Assembly (NCBI GenBank): GCA_040779345.1
Contig: JBFONU010000016.1
Location: 24,399-88,398, forward strand
Reading direction: 5' to 3'
Origin: Thalassotalea_H sp040779345
Lineage (GTDB): Bacteria; Pseudomonadota; Gammaproteobacteria; Enterobacterales; Alteromonadaceae
DNA: 64,000 nucleotides
Of this stretch, positions 44,414-52,634 are shown piece by piece. Numbering within the stretch: the first letter of the stretch is position 1; each line of letters starts with the position of its first letter. The translations under genes and the position numbers were made by a program. The notes below the pieces were generated by a model. The model worked only from the letters and a program-made list of their open reading frames with translations. It ran no database searches and was not told where the DNA came from.

Positions 44414-45583
44414 TTAATTAGATTCGTTAAATAACTCTCGGCCAATCAACATACGGCGGATTTCTGAGGTGCCAGCACCAATTTCATATAACTTAGCGTC
44501 ACGCAATAAACGCCCCGCTGGAAATTCATTGATATAGCCATTGCCACCTAAAAGCTGAATGGTATCTAACGCCATTTTAGTGGCAAGTTCAGCTGAATAT
44601 AAAATAACGCCAGCAGAGTCTTTACGCGTGGTTTCACCACGGTCAGCCGCTTGTGCACATAAATAGGCATACGATTTTGCCGCATTCATTTGCGTATACA
44701 TATCGGCAATTTTTCCTTGCACCAACTGAAATTCACCAATTGATTGGCCAAATTGTTTACGGTCATGAATATAAGGAACAACAAGGTCCATACACGCGTC
44801 CATAATGCCTAGTGGGCCACCAGTTAACACTAAACGTTCATAGTCAAGGCCTGACATTAATACTCGGACACCTTTCCCTTCTTCACCTAAAATATTTTCT
44901 GCTGGCACTTCACAATCTTGGAAAACTAGTTCACAAGTATTTGAGCCACGCATACCTAATTTATCGAGTTTTTGATGACGAGAAAATCCTGGATAATCAC
45001 GTTCAACAATAAAGGCCGTAATTCCTTTTGAACCTGCATCAGTATCTGTTTTTGCGTAGATAACATAAACATGAGCGTCAGGACCATTGGTGATCCACAT
45101 CTTATTACCATTTAAAATGTATTTATCACCTTTTTTGTCAGCACGTAGTTTCATGCTTACAACATCCGATCCGGCATTGGGTTCACTCATTGCTAAGGCA
45201 CCAATATGCTCACCAGTACAAAGTTTTGGTAAGTATTTTAGTTTTTGTTCATGATTGGCGTTTTTGTTTAATTGGTTTAAACAAAGGTTAGACATAGCGC
45301 CATAGCTTAGTCCTACCGAAGCAGACGCACGAGATATTTCCTGCATTGCAACCATATGTTCTAAATAACCTAACCCAGAGCCGCCATATTGTTCGTCAAC
45401 GGTCATACCAAGTAAGCCTAACTCACCAAACTTTTGCCAAAGTTCATTTGGAAATTCATTGTCAATATCGATTTGTTCTGCGCGCGGTGCAATTTCGTCA
45501 CGTGAAAATGCGTTAACCGTGTCACGGATCATTTCAACCGTCTCGCCAAGGTTAAAGTTTAAAGATGAAAATGTAGAAATCAT
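44414..45583 (-). CDS. liuA: Isovaleryl-CoA dehydrogenase
   Basis: LiuA/Ivd oxidises isovaleryl-CoA to 3-methylcrotonyl-CoA with FAD. 389 aa. The usual acyl-CoA dehydrogenase motifs are present (GALAMSEPNAGSDVVSM, GNKMWITNGPDAHVYVIYA, QFGQSIGEFQLVQGKIADM). The base is the Glu in LDYERLVLTGGPLGIM, the position specific to isovaleryl-CoA dehydrogenases, while the C-terminal YEIGAGTSEIRR has Gly where other members have the catalytic Glu. It follows liuR by 56 bases on the same strand. Confidence 0.95.
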   Translation of the reverse strand: MISTFSSLNFNLGETVEMIRDTVNAFSRDEIAPRAEQIDIDNEFPNELWQKFGELGLLGMTVDEQYGGSGLGYLEHMVAMQEISRASASVGLSYGAMSNLCLNQLNKNANHEQKLKYLPKLCTGEHIGALAMSEPNAGSDVVSMKLRADKKGDKYILNGNKMWITNGPDAHVYVIYAKTDTDAGSKGITAFIVERDYPGFSRHQKLDKLGMRGSNTCELVFQDCEVPAENILGEEGKGVRVLMSGLDYERLVLTGGPLGIMDACMDLVVPYIHDRKQFGQSIGEFQLVQGKIADMYTQMNAAKSYAYLCAQAADRGETTRKDSAGVILYSAELATKMALDTIQLLGGNGYINEFPAGRLLRDAKLYEIGAGTSEIRRMLIGRELFNESN

Positions 45584-45639
45584 GACTGTTCCTTTAAAAG
45601 TAATTTTTAACTATTGATAAAATGAGGTGCGCTATTCGA

Positions 45640-46035
45640 TTATTTTTTTTCTATAGTGATTAACGCATCTTTACAATTTTTTTCTAATCCTGTTAATTCA
45701 ACTAATACTGCTTGAATATCTTCTAGTTGCTGATTAAGATCATTTTTTTTCTGTGCAATTAAATCCATAATGGTATTTAATTGCGTAGCGCTTGACTTGT
45801 CTGCGTCATAAAGTTCAAAAAGTCGGCCTGTTTCAGCGAGAGAAAAACCTAAACGTTTGCCGCGTAAAATTAACTTTAGTCGAACTTTATCTCTTTGGTT
45901 ATAAATTCGTGTTTGTCCGTTACGCGTAGGTAAAATCAAGCCTTGATCTTCGTAAAATCGAATACTACGGGTTGTAATATCAAACTCTTTTGCTAGCTCA
46001 CCTATAGAGTAGGTAACAACGTTTGCTTTACTCAT
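45640..46035 (-). CDS. liuR: MerR-family regulator LiuR
   Basis: A 131-residue MerR regulator. It has the N-terminal HTH (SIGELAKEFDITTRSIRFYEDQGLILPTRNGQTRIYNQRDKVRLKLILRGKRLGFSLAE) and a C-terminal coiled coil (LIAQKKNDLNQQLEDIQAVLVEL). Its place at the head of the leucine-degradation genes makes it LiuR, which represses or activates such operons by binding an inverted repeat. Palindromes matching this kind of site lie directly upstream (46078-46097 and 46174-46191). Confidence 0.92.
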   Translation of the reverse strand: MSKANVVTYSIGELAKEFDITTRSIRFYEDQGLILPTRNGQTRIYNQRDKVRLKLILRGKRLGFSLAETGRLFELYDADKSSATQLNTIMDLIAQKKNDLNQQLEDIQAVLVELTGLEKNCKDALITIEKK

Positions 46036-46077
46036 AAAATACTCAGTATGAATTATTATTTTCTAACGATACCATGA

Positions 46078-46097
46078 AGTTTACGTAAACGTAAACT
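46078..46097. promoter_or_regulatory. Probable LiuR box (perfect)
   Basis: AGTTTACGTAAACGTAAACT has perfect 9-bp arms (AGTTTACGT / ACGTAAACT) around AA. It lies 43 bases before the liuR ATG. MerR regulators bind such palindromes, and the known LiuR sites are ACGT-rich in this way. Confidence 0.75.
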
Positions 46098-46173
46098 TTC
46101 GTGTGGGCAATTTGCACAATTTGTGGAAATAATCTATTACAGTCTGTTTTATCGTTAGGTAATTAACTCTCAT

Positions 46174-46191
46174 GTTAACGTTGGCGTAAAC
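46174..46191. promoter_or_regulatory. Second, imperfect LiuR-like box before the thiolase gene
   Basis: GTTAACGT-TG-GCGTAAAC has the same layout as the perfect site at 46078-46097, with two mismatches between arms. It is about 83 bases before the thiolase ATG, so the divergent gene may be controlled by the same regulator. Confidence 0.5.
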
Positions 46192-46273
46192 TTGATATTA
46201 GCGTACTATATCGAACAACTGTTTGAATTATTATTTTTAAAATAAAATGTGCGATTATTCGCTGGAGAGTTTT

Positions 46274-47458
46274 ATGTCACTTATTGATCCTATTGTTATT
46301 GTTTCTGCAAAGCGTACGCCTATGGGCGGTTTTATGGGCGGTTTATCTGCTGTTTCTGCACCAACACTTGGCGCGACAGCAATTAAAGCAGCCGTTAGTG
46401 AAGCAAACTTAGCGACTGACCAAGTTGATGAAGTGATCATGGGGTGTGTTTTACCTGCTGGCTTAAAACAAGCACCAGCACGTCAGGCAGCACTGGCCGC
46501 AGATTTAGATTTATCAACTGTGTGTACCACGATTAATAAAGTATGCGGCTCTGGTATGAAAGCGGCGATGCAAGCTCATGACGCCTTACTTGCTGGCTCT
46601 ATTGATGTTGCTGTGGCTGGTGGTATGGAAAGTATGACGAATGCGCCACATCTATTACCTAAAGGTCGTAGCGGTATTAAAATGGGACATGGTCAAGTGC
46701 TTGATCATATGATGACTGATGGTTTAGAAAATGCCTACGACGGTATCGCTATGGGCTGTTTTGCACAAGAGACGGCTGATGGTGCAGGTTTCACCCGAGA
46801 AGACATGGATGAATATGCTATTCGTTCTTTATCACGCGCAAATGCTGCTATTGAGTCTGGCGCATTTGACAATGAAGTTGCTCCTGTCACTATTAAATCT
46901 CGTCGTGGCGATTCAGTATTTGCTGTGGATGAGCAACCTGGAAATGCTCGTCCTGATAAAATCCCATCATTACGTGCAGCATTCAAAAAAGATGGCACGA
47001 TCACCGCGGCAAACTCTAGTTCGATCTCAGACGGTGCTGCAGCATTAGTGATGATGAAATTATCAGAAGCTGAAAAACGTGGTTTATCTCCATTATGTAA
47101 AGTTGTCGCTCATGCAACACACGCCCAAAAGCCTGAAGAATTTACCGTGGCACCTGTTGGCGCAATGCAAAAAGTTTTAGATAAGGCGAACTGGTCAACA
47201 AACGATGTTGATTTATTTGAAATTAATGAAGCATTCGCTATGGTAACAATGCTAGGAATGAAGTCTTTAGATCTTGATCCCGCTAAAGTTAATGTAAACG
47301 GCGGTGCTTGTGCTTTGGGTCATCCATTAGGGGCAAGTGGTGCACGTATTATCGTGACACTTATTCATGCGCTTAAAAACAAAGGGTTATCAAAAGGCCT
47401 TGCATCACTTTGTATCGGTGGTGGTGAAGCGACTGCGATTGCGGTTGAAATGCTTTAA
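46274..47458 (+). CDS. Acetyl-CoA C-acetyltransferase (thiolase)
   Basis: Thiolase II that splits acetoacetyl-CoA into two acetyl-CoA, or runs the reverse. 394 aa. The catalytic cysteines are in NKVCGSGMKAAMQAH and NGGACALGHPLGASGARI, and the His and Asn in INEAFAM. Start ATG 46274 has GGAGAG nearby. It is divergent from liuR, shares the regulatory region with it, and completes leucine breakdown after the CoA-transferase. AtoB-like, though the gene name is not certain. Confidence 0.94.
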   Translation: MSLIDPIVIVSAKRTPMGGFMGGLSAVSAPTLGATAIKAAVSEANLATDQVDEVIMGCVLPAGLKQAPARQAALAADLDLSTVCTTINKVCGSGMKAAMQAHDALLAGSIDVAVAGGMESMTNAPHLLPKGRSGIKMGHGQVLDHMMTDGLENAYDGIAMGCFAQETADGAGFTREDMDEYAIRSLSRANAAIESGAFDNEVAPVTIKSRRGDSVFAVDEQPGNARPDKIPSLRAAFKKDGTITAANSSSISDGAAALVMMKLSEAEKRGLSPLCKVVAHATHAQKPEEFTVAPVGAMQKVLDKANWSTNDVDLFEINEAFAMVTMLGMKSLDLDPAKVNVNGGACALGHPLGASGARIIVTLIHALKNKGLSKGLASLCIGGGEATAIAVEML

Positions 47459-47486
47459 ATTTTTTAAACGACCTTAACACCGAATA

Positions 47487-47522
47487 AACCGCAAGTAAGC
47501 CAGCTTACTTGCGGTTTTTTTT
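47487..47522 (+). terminator. Rho-independent terminator after the thiolase
   Basis: A 14-bp perfect stem (AACCGCAAGTAAGC 47487-47500 with GCTTACTTGCGGTT 47503-47516) is followed by eight T's. Confidence 0.93.
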
Positions 47523-47608
47523 CTTTTAATGATAGAGTGGCATCAAAGGTTAGTTGAGCCTCACTAGCCTACTAATCGCTAATCCGTAATATTGCTTAAG
47601 GTATTTTA

Positions 47609-48022
47609 ATGAGTGCGTCTCTGCCTATTTCAATTAATGTCAATGAAGGACTGATTGAATTATTTCCAAGCTTACAATCAATCACTAATAAACTTGAAGC
47701 ACAGTTTAACTTTCAAACCATGACAGCTGGTTGGTATGGTGACGAAGAGAATATTATCGATATTTGTTTATCAATAGAGACTCTAGATAGCTTTAAGCAT
47801 CATACCTCTTTGGCAAACGAAAATATTCGTAAGGATCATGCCGATGATGTAGTCAGTTTTTTTGATGGGAGTAACTCAAAGATTGATTGTTATGTGGCGT
47901 TAACCGAAAGTGAGAATTTATTATTAAAACGGCATAATAAGTTATTGAAAGGCTTCATTGAAACTAAGTTGATTAAAGTGCTCAACCTGATCGCTATTGA
48001 GCGTTCATTATGCGCTATTTAA
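47609..48022 (+). CDS. Unknown 137-residue protein
   Basis: Not recognised. A soluble acidic protein beginning MSASLPISINVNEGLIELFPSLQSITNKLEAQF, with TMTAGWYGDEENIIDICLSIETL in the middle and a helical C-terminal third (LLKRHNKLLKGFIETKLIKVLNLIAIE). No signal peptide or membrane helix. The ribosome site is modest (AAGG about 13 bases upstream). It stands alone, between the thiolase terminator and the long region before the halogenases. Confidence 0.55.
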   Translation: MSASLPISINVNEGLIELFPSLQSITNKLEAQFNFQTMTAGWYGDEENIIDICLSIETLDSFKHHTSLANENIRKDHADDVVSFFDGSNSKIDCYVALTESENLLLKRHNKLLKGFIETKLIKVLNLIAIERSLCAI

Positions 48023-48294
48023 GAAATACGACCCAAAGTATCAAGACTATTCATTATTTTTAAAAACCTAGACATTTAAAAACTACACACCTAAAAATTA
48101 TTCTCGTCAAAATCACTTATGTATATTCAGCTGAAATTGCTATTTTGAAATGACTTATCACTGTCTGCAACCATCAACTAGTGACAACGACATTAGCTTT
48201 GTGTGACTATAAATAAACGGCGGCAAAAAAAACGCAAAAGAGCAATGGCTCCTTGTATTTTTAGGTAATATATTGATGTTATTCCTAATAAATT

Positions 48295-48308
48295 TGACAG
48301 CGTTGTCA
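48295..48308. promoter_or_regulatory. Candidate LacI-family operator
   Basis: TGACAGCGTTGTCA is a 14-bp near-palindrome with the central CG usual for LacI-family sites, and it overlaps the best promoter -35 (48294-48299). The sequence resembles sites of the GlcNAc repressor type in Alteromonadales as I recall them; this is not checked. Confidence 0.5.
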
Positions 48309-48416
48309 TCTTTAGTTAATAGTTGACCTGTTAATAAAGGAAGATGCCTAGTTTACTTTGAATTTCTTTAACGATTAATAGTCTCTTGTTAAATGAAAGG
48401 GATCTGACTTAACTAT

Positions 48417-48460
48417 GCAGAATTAAAGCAGAATTAAAGCAGAATTAAAGCAGAATTAAA
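48417..48460 (+). repeat. Four perfect 11-bp tandem repeats upstream of the halogenase gene
   Basis: GCAGAATTAAA is repeated four times without error, ending 10 bases before ATG 48471. The period of 11 is close to one helical turn and not a multiple of 3. Changes in copy number by slippage would alter the spacing to promoter or ribosome site. Confidence 0.95.
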
Positions 48461-48470
48461 GCGGTATAAA

Positions 48471-49973
48471 ATGCAAAACTCTATTAAATCTATCTGTATC
48501 GTGGGGGGAGGAACTGCCGGCTGGATGGCCGCGTCGTTACTCTCTTCTGTGTTAAGAGGTAGTAAAATTAACATCACGGTTGTCGAATCAGCTGACATTG
48601 AAACCGTAGGCGTTGGTGAGTCTACTGTGCCTTCAATCATGGACTTTGTCCAAGCCGCTCAAATTGATCTAAAAGAATTTATCCAAGCAACCTCAGCGAG
48701 TTTTAAATTAGGCATTAGATTCGATGATTGGTTGAATAAAGGAGATCATTATTTTCATCCCTTTGGAAAAGTGGGCAAAGATATTAATGGTTTTGACTTT
48801 TATCAGGCTTGGTTAAAGTCTAATGGCGATGGCCTAAAAACCCGTTGGCTCGATCATTCTCCAAGTGCCATTATGGCTGAGCAAGAACGCTTTATGTTGA
48901 GGCCTCATCAAGCACAAAACTGGGTATTATCCAATTACGCCCACGCCCTTCATTTAGATGCTATTAAGGCGGCTAAATACTTACGTAGCCTTTGCCAAAC
49001 GCGTGGCGTAACAAGAATTGAAGCGACAGTAAAACAAGCAAGGCTCGATCAAAAATCGTTTATTCAGAGCTTAGTATTAGATAACGGCTCTACTATTGAG
49101 AGTGATTTTTTTATTGACTGCACCGGTTTTACAGGTTTTTTAATAGAGAAAACATTGAAAGTGGGTTATGAAGATTGGTCGAATTACTTACCCTGTAATC
49201 GAGCGATAACTGTTCAAACCGAACCTGTAACTAAACCTGTACCTTATACCATAGCCACTGCGCTTGATGCAGGTTGGTCTTGGAAGATCCCTTTACAAAA
49301 TCGAACAGGTAATGGTTATGTGTTTTCCAGTCATTTTTGCAGCGACGAACAAGCAATAAAGAGCTTAATGCGTAGTATCGAAGGAAAAATACTTAATGAA
49401 CCAAGAGTTATCCCATTTTTTACTGGTAAACGTAAAAAGATTTGGCACAATAACTGTTTGGCTTTAGGGCTAGCGAGTGGATTTTTAGAACCTTTAGAGT
49501 CTACTGCGATTCATTTAGTTTATAAAACGTTAGTGCATTTTATCAAACATTTTCCAGACGTTAACTTTGACAGTGACAATGAATCTTTATTTAATCAAAA
49601 GATAAATACTGATTATGAAGAGATCCGAGATTTTATTATTTTACATTATTGTACTGCGGGACGCGATGATAGTGACTTTTGGCAATGGTGCAAAACCATG
49701 CCAACCCCCCAATCATTGCAAGAAAAGATAGCGCTATTTCGTAAAAGAGGGCAACTAGAAAACACCACAGGGCAGTTTTTTACGAGTGACAGTTGGTGTT
49801 CAATTTTAGAGGGAATGAAAATACGTCCTCAACACTATCATCCTTTACTTGATGCTTTTAATAAACAAGACTTGGCGAAAACCTTAAATGAAAATGTTAA
49901 TAGTATTCGTAGTACCGTGCTTAAAATGCCGAATCATTACGACTATATTCAAACGCATTGTCGGGCGACTTGA
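48471..49973 (+). CDS. FAD-dependent tryptophan halogenase family protein (first)
   Basis: A 500-residue flavin halogenase (Trp_halogenase family, PrnA/RebH type), using reduced FAD supplied by a separate reductase. It has the dinucleotide motif VGGGTAGWMA (11-20), a conserved Lys at 79 (SFKLGIRFDDW), the position of the catalytic Lys in PrnA, the halogenase motif WSWKIP (269-274), and GFLEPLESTAIHLV with the Glu needed for catalysis. The substrate need not be tryptophan; in marine bacteria such genes sit in carbohydrate clusters. The ribosome site is weak (AAGCGG), directly after the 11-bp repeats. First gene of a four-gene operon. Confidence 0.9.
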   Translation: MQNSIKSICIVGGGTAGWMAASLLSSVLRGSKINITVVESADIETVGVGESTVPSIMDFVQAAQIDLKEFIQATSASFKLGIRFDDWLNKGDHYFHPFGKVGKDINGFDFYQAWLKSNGDGLKTRWLDHSPSAIMAEQERFMLRPHQAQNWVLSNYAHALHLDAIKAAKYLRSLCQTRGVTRIEATVKQARLDQKSFIQSLVLDNGSTIESDFFIDCTGFTGFLIEKTLKVGYEDWSNYLPCNRAITVQTEPVTKPVPYTIATALDAGWSWKIPLQNRTGNGYVFSSHFCSDEQAIKSLMRSIEGKILNEPRVIPFFTGKRKKIWHNNCLALGLASGFLEPLESTAIHLVYKTLVHFIKHFPDVNFDSDNESLFNQKINTDYEEIRDFIILHYCTAGRDDSDFWQWCKTMPTPQSLQEKIALFRKRGQLENTTGQFFTSDSWCSILEGMKIRPQHYHPLLDAFNKQDLAKTLNENVNSIRSTVLKMPNHYDYIQTHCRAT

Positions 49974-50051
49974 TGTTGTCGTCAGTGACGTCTATGTCAG
50001 TTTATTATTCATTAATTTCAAGGCGTGCGGAAAGTGCATGAGAATAGTCTA

Positions 50052-51074
50052 ATGACAGTATATAAAAGTATTCCCGAGTATACGGTATTAAATGCTCAAC
50101 AATTCTTTAATGACATTGTGCCTAATCAAACCCCAGTGGTTATACGTGGCTTTGCTAAACATTGGCCTTTAGCTCAATCGTTTCAACAAAGCCCTGCATC
50201 TTTTGTCTCCTATTTAGGTCAATTTTATTCGGGCATAAAAACAACAATGGTGGTTGCGCCGCCTTCGGCCAATAAGCGGTTTTATTACAATGATGATATG
50301 ACAGATATCAATTTTTTAACCGGTGAGGAGAGGCTCGATTTATTTTTAGATCGGCTGCTAGAGCTTGTTGATCGAGAGGTGTATCCGGCGATTTCAATGC
50401 AAGGCGCCTCTGCGAATGATATTTTACCCGGGCTACTTCAAGACAATCCAACAGACTTTTTTAATGATAGCGATATAGTGCCACGTTTATGGATTGGAAA
50501 TGAAGGGATCGTTAATACCCATTATGATGGTTCAGATAATCTAGCTTGTGTGGTCGCCGGACGAAGACGCTTTACACTTTTTCCTCCTCAGCAAACTGGC
50601 AATTTATATCCCGGCCCATTGAATTTTACGCCTGCAGGTGCACCGACGAGTTTGGTGGATATTGATAAACCGGACTTTGAACAGTACCCACTTTTTAAAG
50701 AGGCGTTAGCACAAGCTTATCGTGTTGAATTAGGCCCTGGAGATGCCATTTTTATTCCAATGTTATGGTGGCATCATGTTGAATCCTTGGAGAAAGTAAA
50801 TGCCTTAATGAATTACTGGTGGAATGGTTCATCGGCGCCTCATGCGAGCTCTCCTAGCCCTATCGATAGTTTAAACATTGCCTTACTGGCGATGCGAAAC
50901 ATGACACCTAAACAGCGAGACGCATGGCGTTGCTTATTTGATCATTATTTATTTAAACAAGGCGTTGATCCTGCTTCCTACATTCCTGAGCATCAACATC
51001 ATTTATTAGGTGAATTGTCACCGGATTATGTTGCAGCAATAAAAGATTACTTTATAAAAAAATTACAACAATAA
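50052..51074 (+). CDS. Cupin-like / JmjC-domain protein (Fe(II)/2-oxoglutarate type)
   Basis: A ~340-residue protein of the cupin_8 family related to JmjC hydroxylases. It opens with the family signature TPVVIRGFAKHWPLAQSF. The metal ligands are His157 and Asp159 in VNTHYDGSDNLACVVAGRRRFTLFPP, and a third His in IPMLWWHHVESL (about 241-242). YPGPLN and ALMNYWW are further family features. The start is uncertain: ATG 50052 is given, with in-frame GTG 50025 or 50034 possible, none with a strong ribosome site. It lies between two halogenases, a pairing typical of carbohydrate-utilisation clusters. Confidence 0.85.
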   Translation: MTVYKSIPEYTVLNAQQFFNDIVPNQTPVVIRGFAKHWPLAQSFQQSPASFVSYLGQFYSGIKTTMVVAPPSANKRFYYNDDMTDINFLTGEERLDLFLDRLLELVDREVYPAISMQGASANDILPGLLQDNPTDFFNDSDIVPRLWIGNEGIVNTHYDGSDNLACVVAGRRRFTLFPPQQTGNLYPGPLNFTPAGAPTSLVDIDKPDFEQYPLFKEALAQAYRVELGPGDAIFIPMLWWHHVESLEKVNALMNYWWNGSSAPHASSPSPIDSLNIALLAMRNMTPKQRDAWRCLFDHYLFKQGVDPASYIPEHQHHLLGELSPDYVAAIKDYFIKKLQQ

Positions 51075-51122
51075 GCGCTAATAAATTTATGCTTTCTCGA
51101 TTATCCATGATGAGTGAACCAG

Positions 51123-52634
51123 ATGTTAAATAACAAAGACAAACCTAAGAAAATAGTGATTGTAGGCGGGGGAACCGCGGGGTGGATGGCGGCAAACTTT
51201 TTAGCAAGCCAGTGGAAAACAACTGAAATTTGCTTGGTTGAGTCAAAAGAAATTGGCATTATTGGTGTTGGAGAGGGCAGTACACCGCATTTGAAATTAT
51301 TTTTTGATGCGATTGGTGTTTCTGAATCACAGTGGATGCCACGTTGTAATGCCACTTATAAAAATGGTATTACGTTTGATAAGTGGTCTACTATTCAAGG
51401 GTTTGAGTCTTATTTTCACCCATTTGCTGCTCAAACAGATGATATTTTCACTGTACCGCTTTTTTTCAAGAACATTCAAGCGAGAATGCAAGGATATTGT
51501 GTTAACGCGCATCCAGATAGCTATTTTTTAGAGTCATACCTTGCAAGAAATAACTTAGGGCCATTGGCCAATGAGTGTTTTCCTTTTGGTATAGCTTATG
51601 GCTACCACTTTGATTCGGCTCTTTTAGGTGAGTTTTTGGCCGAAAATGCGCAAAAACTAGGAGTTAAAAGGGTATATGGCAATGTGGATGACGTATTAGT
51701 CAATGATCAAGGTAACATAAGTGCGGTAAGGCTTAAGGATGGCAATCAATTAGCGGGTGACTTTTTTATTGATAGTTCAGGTTTTAGCTCGATATTGATG
51801 CAAAAAGCTTTAAAGGTGGCATATAAAAGTTATCAAAAAAGTTTAAGGAATAATGCTGCGGTTGTTATGCCAAGTAAGATTTCACAAGTGCTCCCTGTTG
51901 AAACAACATCTACTGCATTAACTAATGGCTGGGCTTGGCAGATCCCGCTTCGAGATCGTTTTGGTAATGGTTATGTCTATAGCGATGATTATATTGACTC
52001 AAATCAAGCAGAAACTGAGCTGAGAAAGCACTTAGGCTTGTTAGACAGTGATGTTGAAGCAAGGCATTTGAAAATGCGGGTTGGGCGCGTTGAGAAGCAC
52101 TGGCACAAAAACTGTCTCGCGGTTGGGCTTTCACAAGGTTTTATCGAACCTCTTGAGGCGACGGCAATTGCACTTTCCTTTAATACTATTGCGCAATTTG
52201 TTCAGTATTTTCAAAAAGGCGAAGGGACAAACAAGTTTGAAGCGGCGTTTAATCATGACATTAATACGCGGTTTGATGGCATCAAAGATTATATTTTTTG
52301 TCATTACAAAGTTAATCAACGCAATGATACTGATTATTGGCGAGATAATACGGCTAATACCAACACATCGGAAAACTTACAAAGAATTTTACATCTTTGG
52401 CAGACTAGCCATAATTTTGCCGAAGACATGCATAAATACAAACTGGCAGAAAGTTATCAGCCAAAATCATGGGCTTGTTTGTTAGCTGGCTATGGAGTCT
52501 TTCCAAAAAGTAATACAGACAAGACTATAGATTATTCTGCTCATCAAAATGAAATGGAAGGCTTGAATGATTTTATTCGACGCTGTGGTTTGAACTTTAA
52601 AAATCACCATGGCTTGCTGAGTGAATTATTATGA
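51123..52634 (+). CDS. FAD-dependent tryptophan halogenase family protein (second)
   Basis: A second flavin halogenase, 503 aa from ATG 51123 (GTG 51114 is possible). It has VGGGTAGWMAA (14-24), the conserved Lys80 (ATYKNGITFDKW), the WAWQIP motif (270-275), and GFIEPLEATAIALSF. It is clearly paralogous to the first halogenase but differs through much of its length, so the two may act on different sites. Its stop overlaps the ATG of the GH18 gene by 4 bases, showing co-translation. Confidence 0.9.
   Translation: MLNNKDKPKKIVIVGGGTAGWMAANFLASQWKTTEICLVESKEIGIIGVGEGSTPHLKLFFDAIGVSESQWMPRCNATYKNGITFDKWSTIQGFESYFHPFAAQTDDIFTVPLFFKNIQARMQGYCVNAHPDSYFLESYLARNNLGPLANECFPFGIAYGYHFDSALLGEFLAENAQKLGVKRVYGNVDDVLVNDQGNISAVRLKDGNQLAGDFFIDSSGFSSILMQKALKVAYKSYQKSLRNNAAVVMPSKISQVLPVETTSTALTNGWAWQIPLRDRFGNGYVYSDDYIDSNQAETELRKHLGLLDSDVEARHLKMRVGRVEKHWHKNCLAVGLSQGFIEPLEATAIALSFNTIAQFVQYFQKGEGTNKFEAAFNHDINTRFDGIKDYIFCHYKVNQRNDTDYWRDNTANTNTSENLQRILHLWQTSHNFAEDMHKYKLAESYQPKSWACLLAGYGVFPKSNTDKTIDYSAHQNEMEGLNDFIRRCGLNFKNHHGLLSELL

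Larger units (their letters stand above)
48023..48470 (+). promoter_or_regulatory. Halogenase operon upstream region
   Basis: No gene is seen in 448 bases. It holds four items. First, ACTTATGTATATTCAG (48115-48130), an exact copy of 30176-30191. Second, a LacI-type palindrome TGACAGCGTTGTCA (48295-48308, six of seven pairs, central CG). Third, a possible promoter TTGACA (48294-48299) with TAATAG 17 bases on (48317-48322), which the palindrome would overlap. Fourth, four tandem 11-bp repeats (48417-48460) that end ten bases before the ATG. Confidence 0.6.

Noticed and set aside
48023..48470. Hidden small gene in the halogenase upstream region
   Set aside because: No ORF with a ribosome site was found on either strand; the region looks regulatory.
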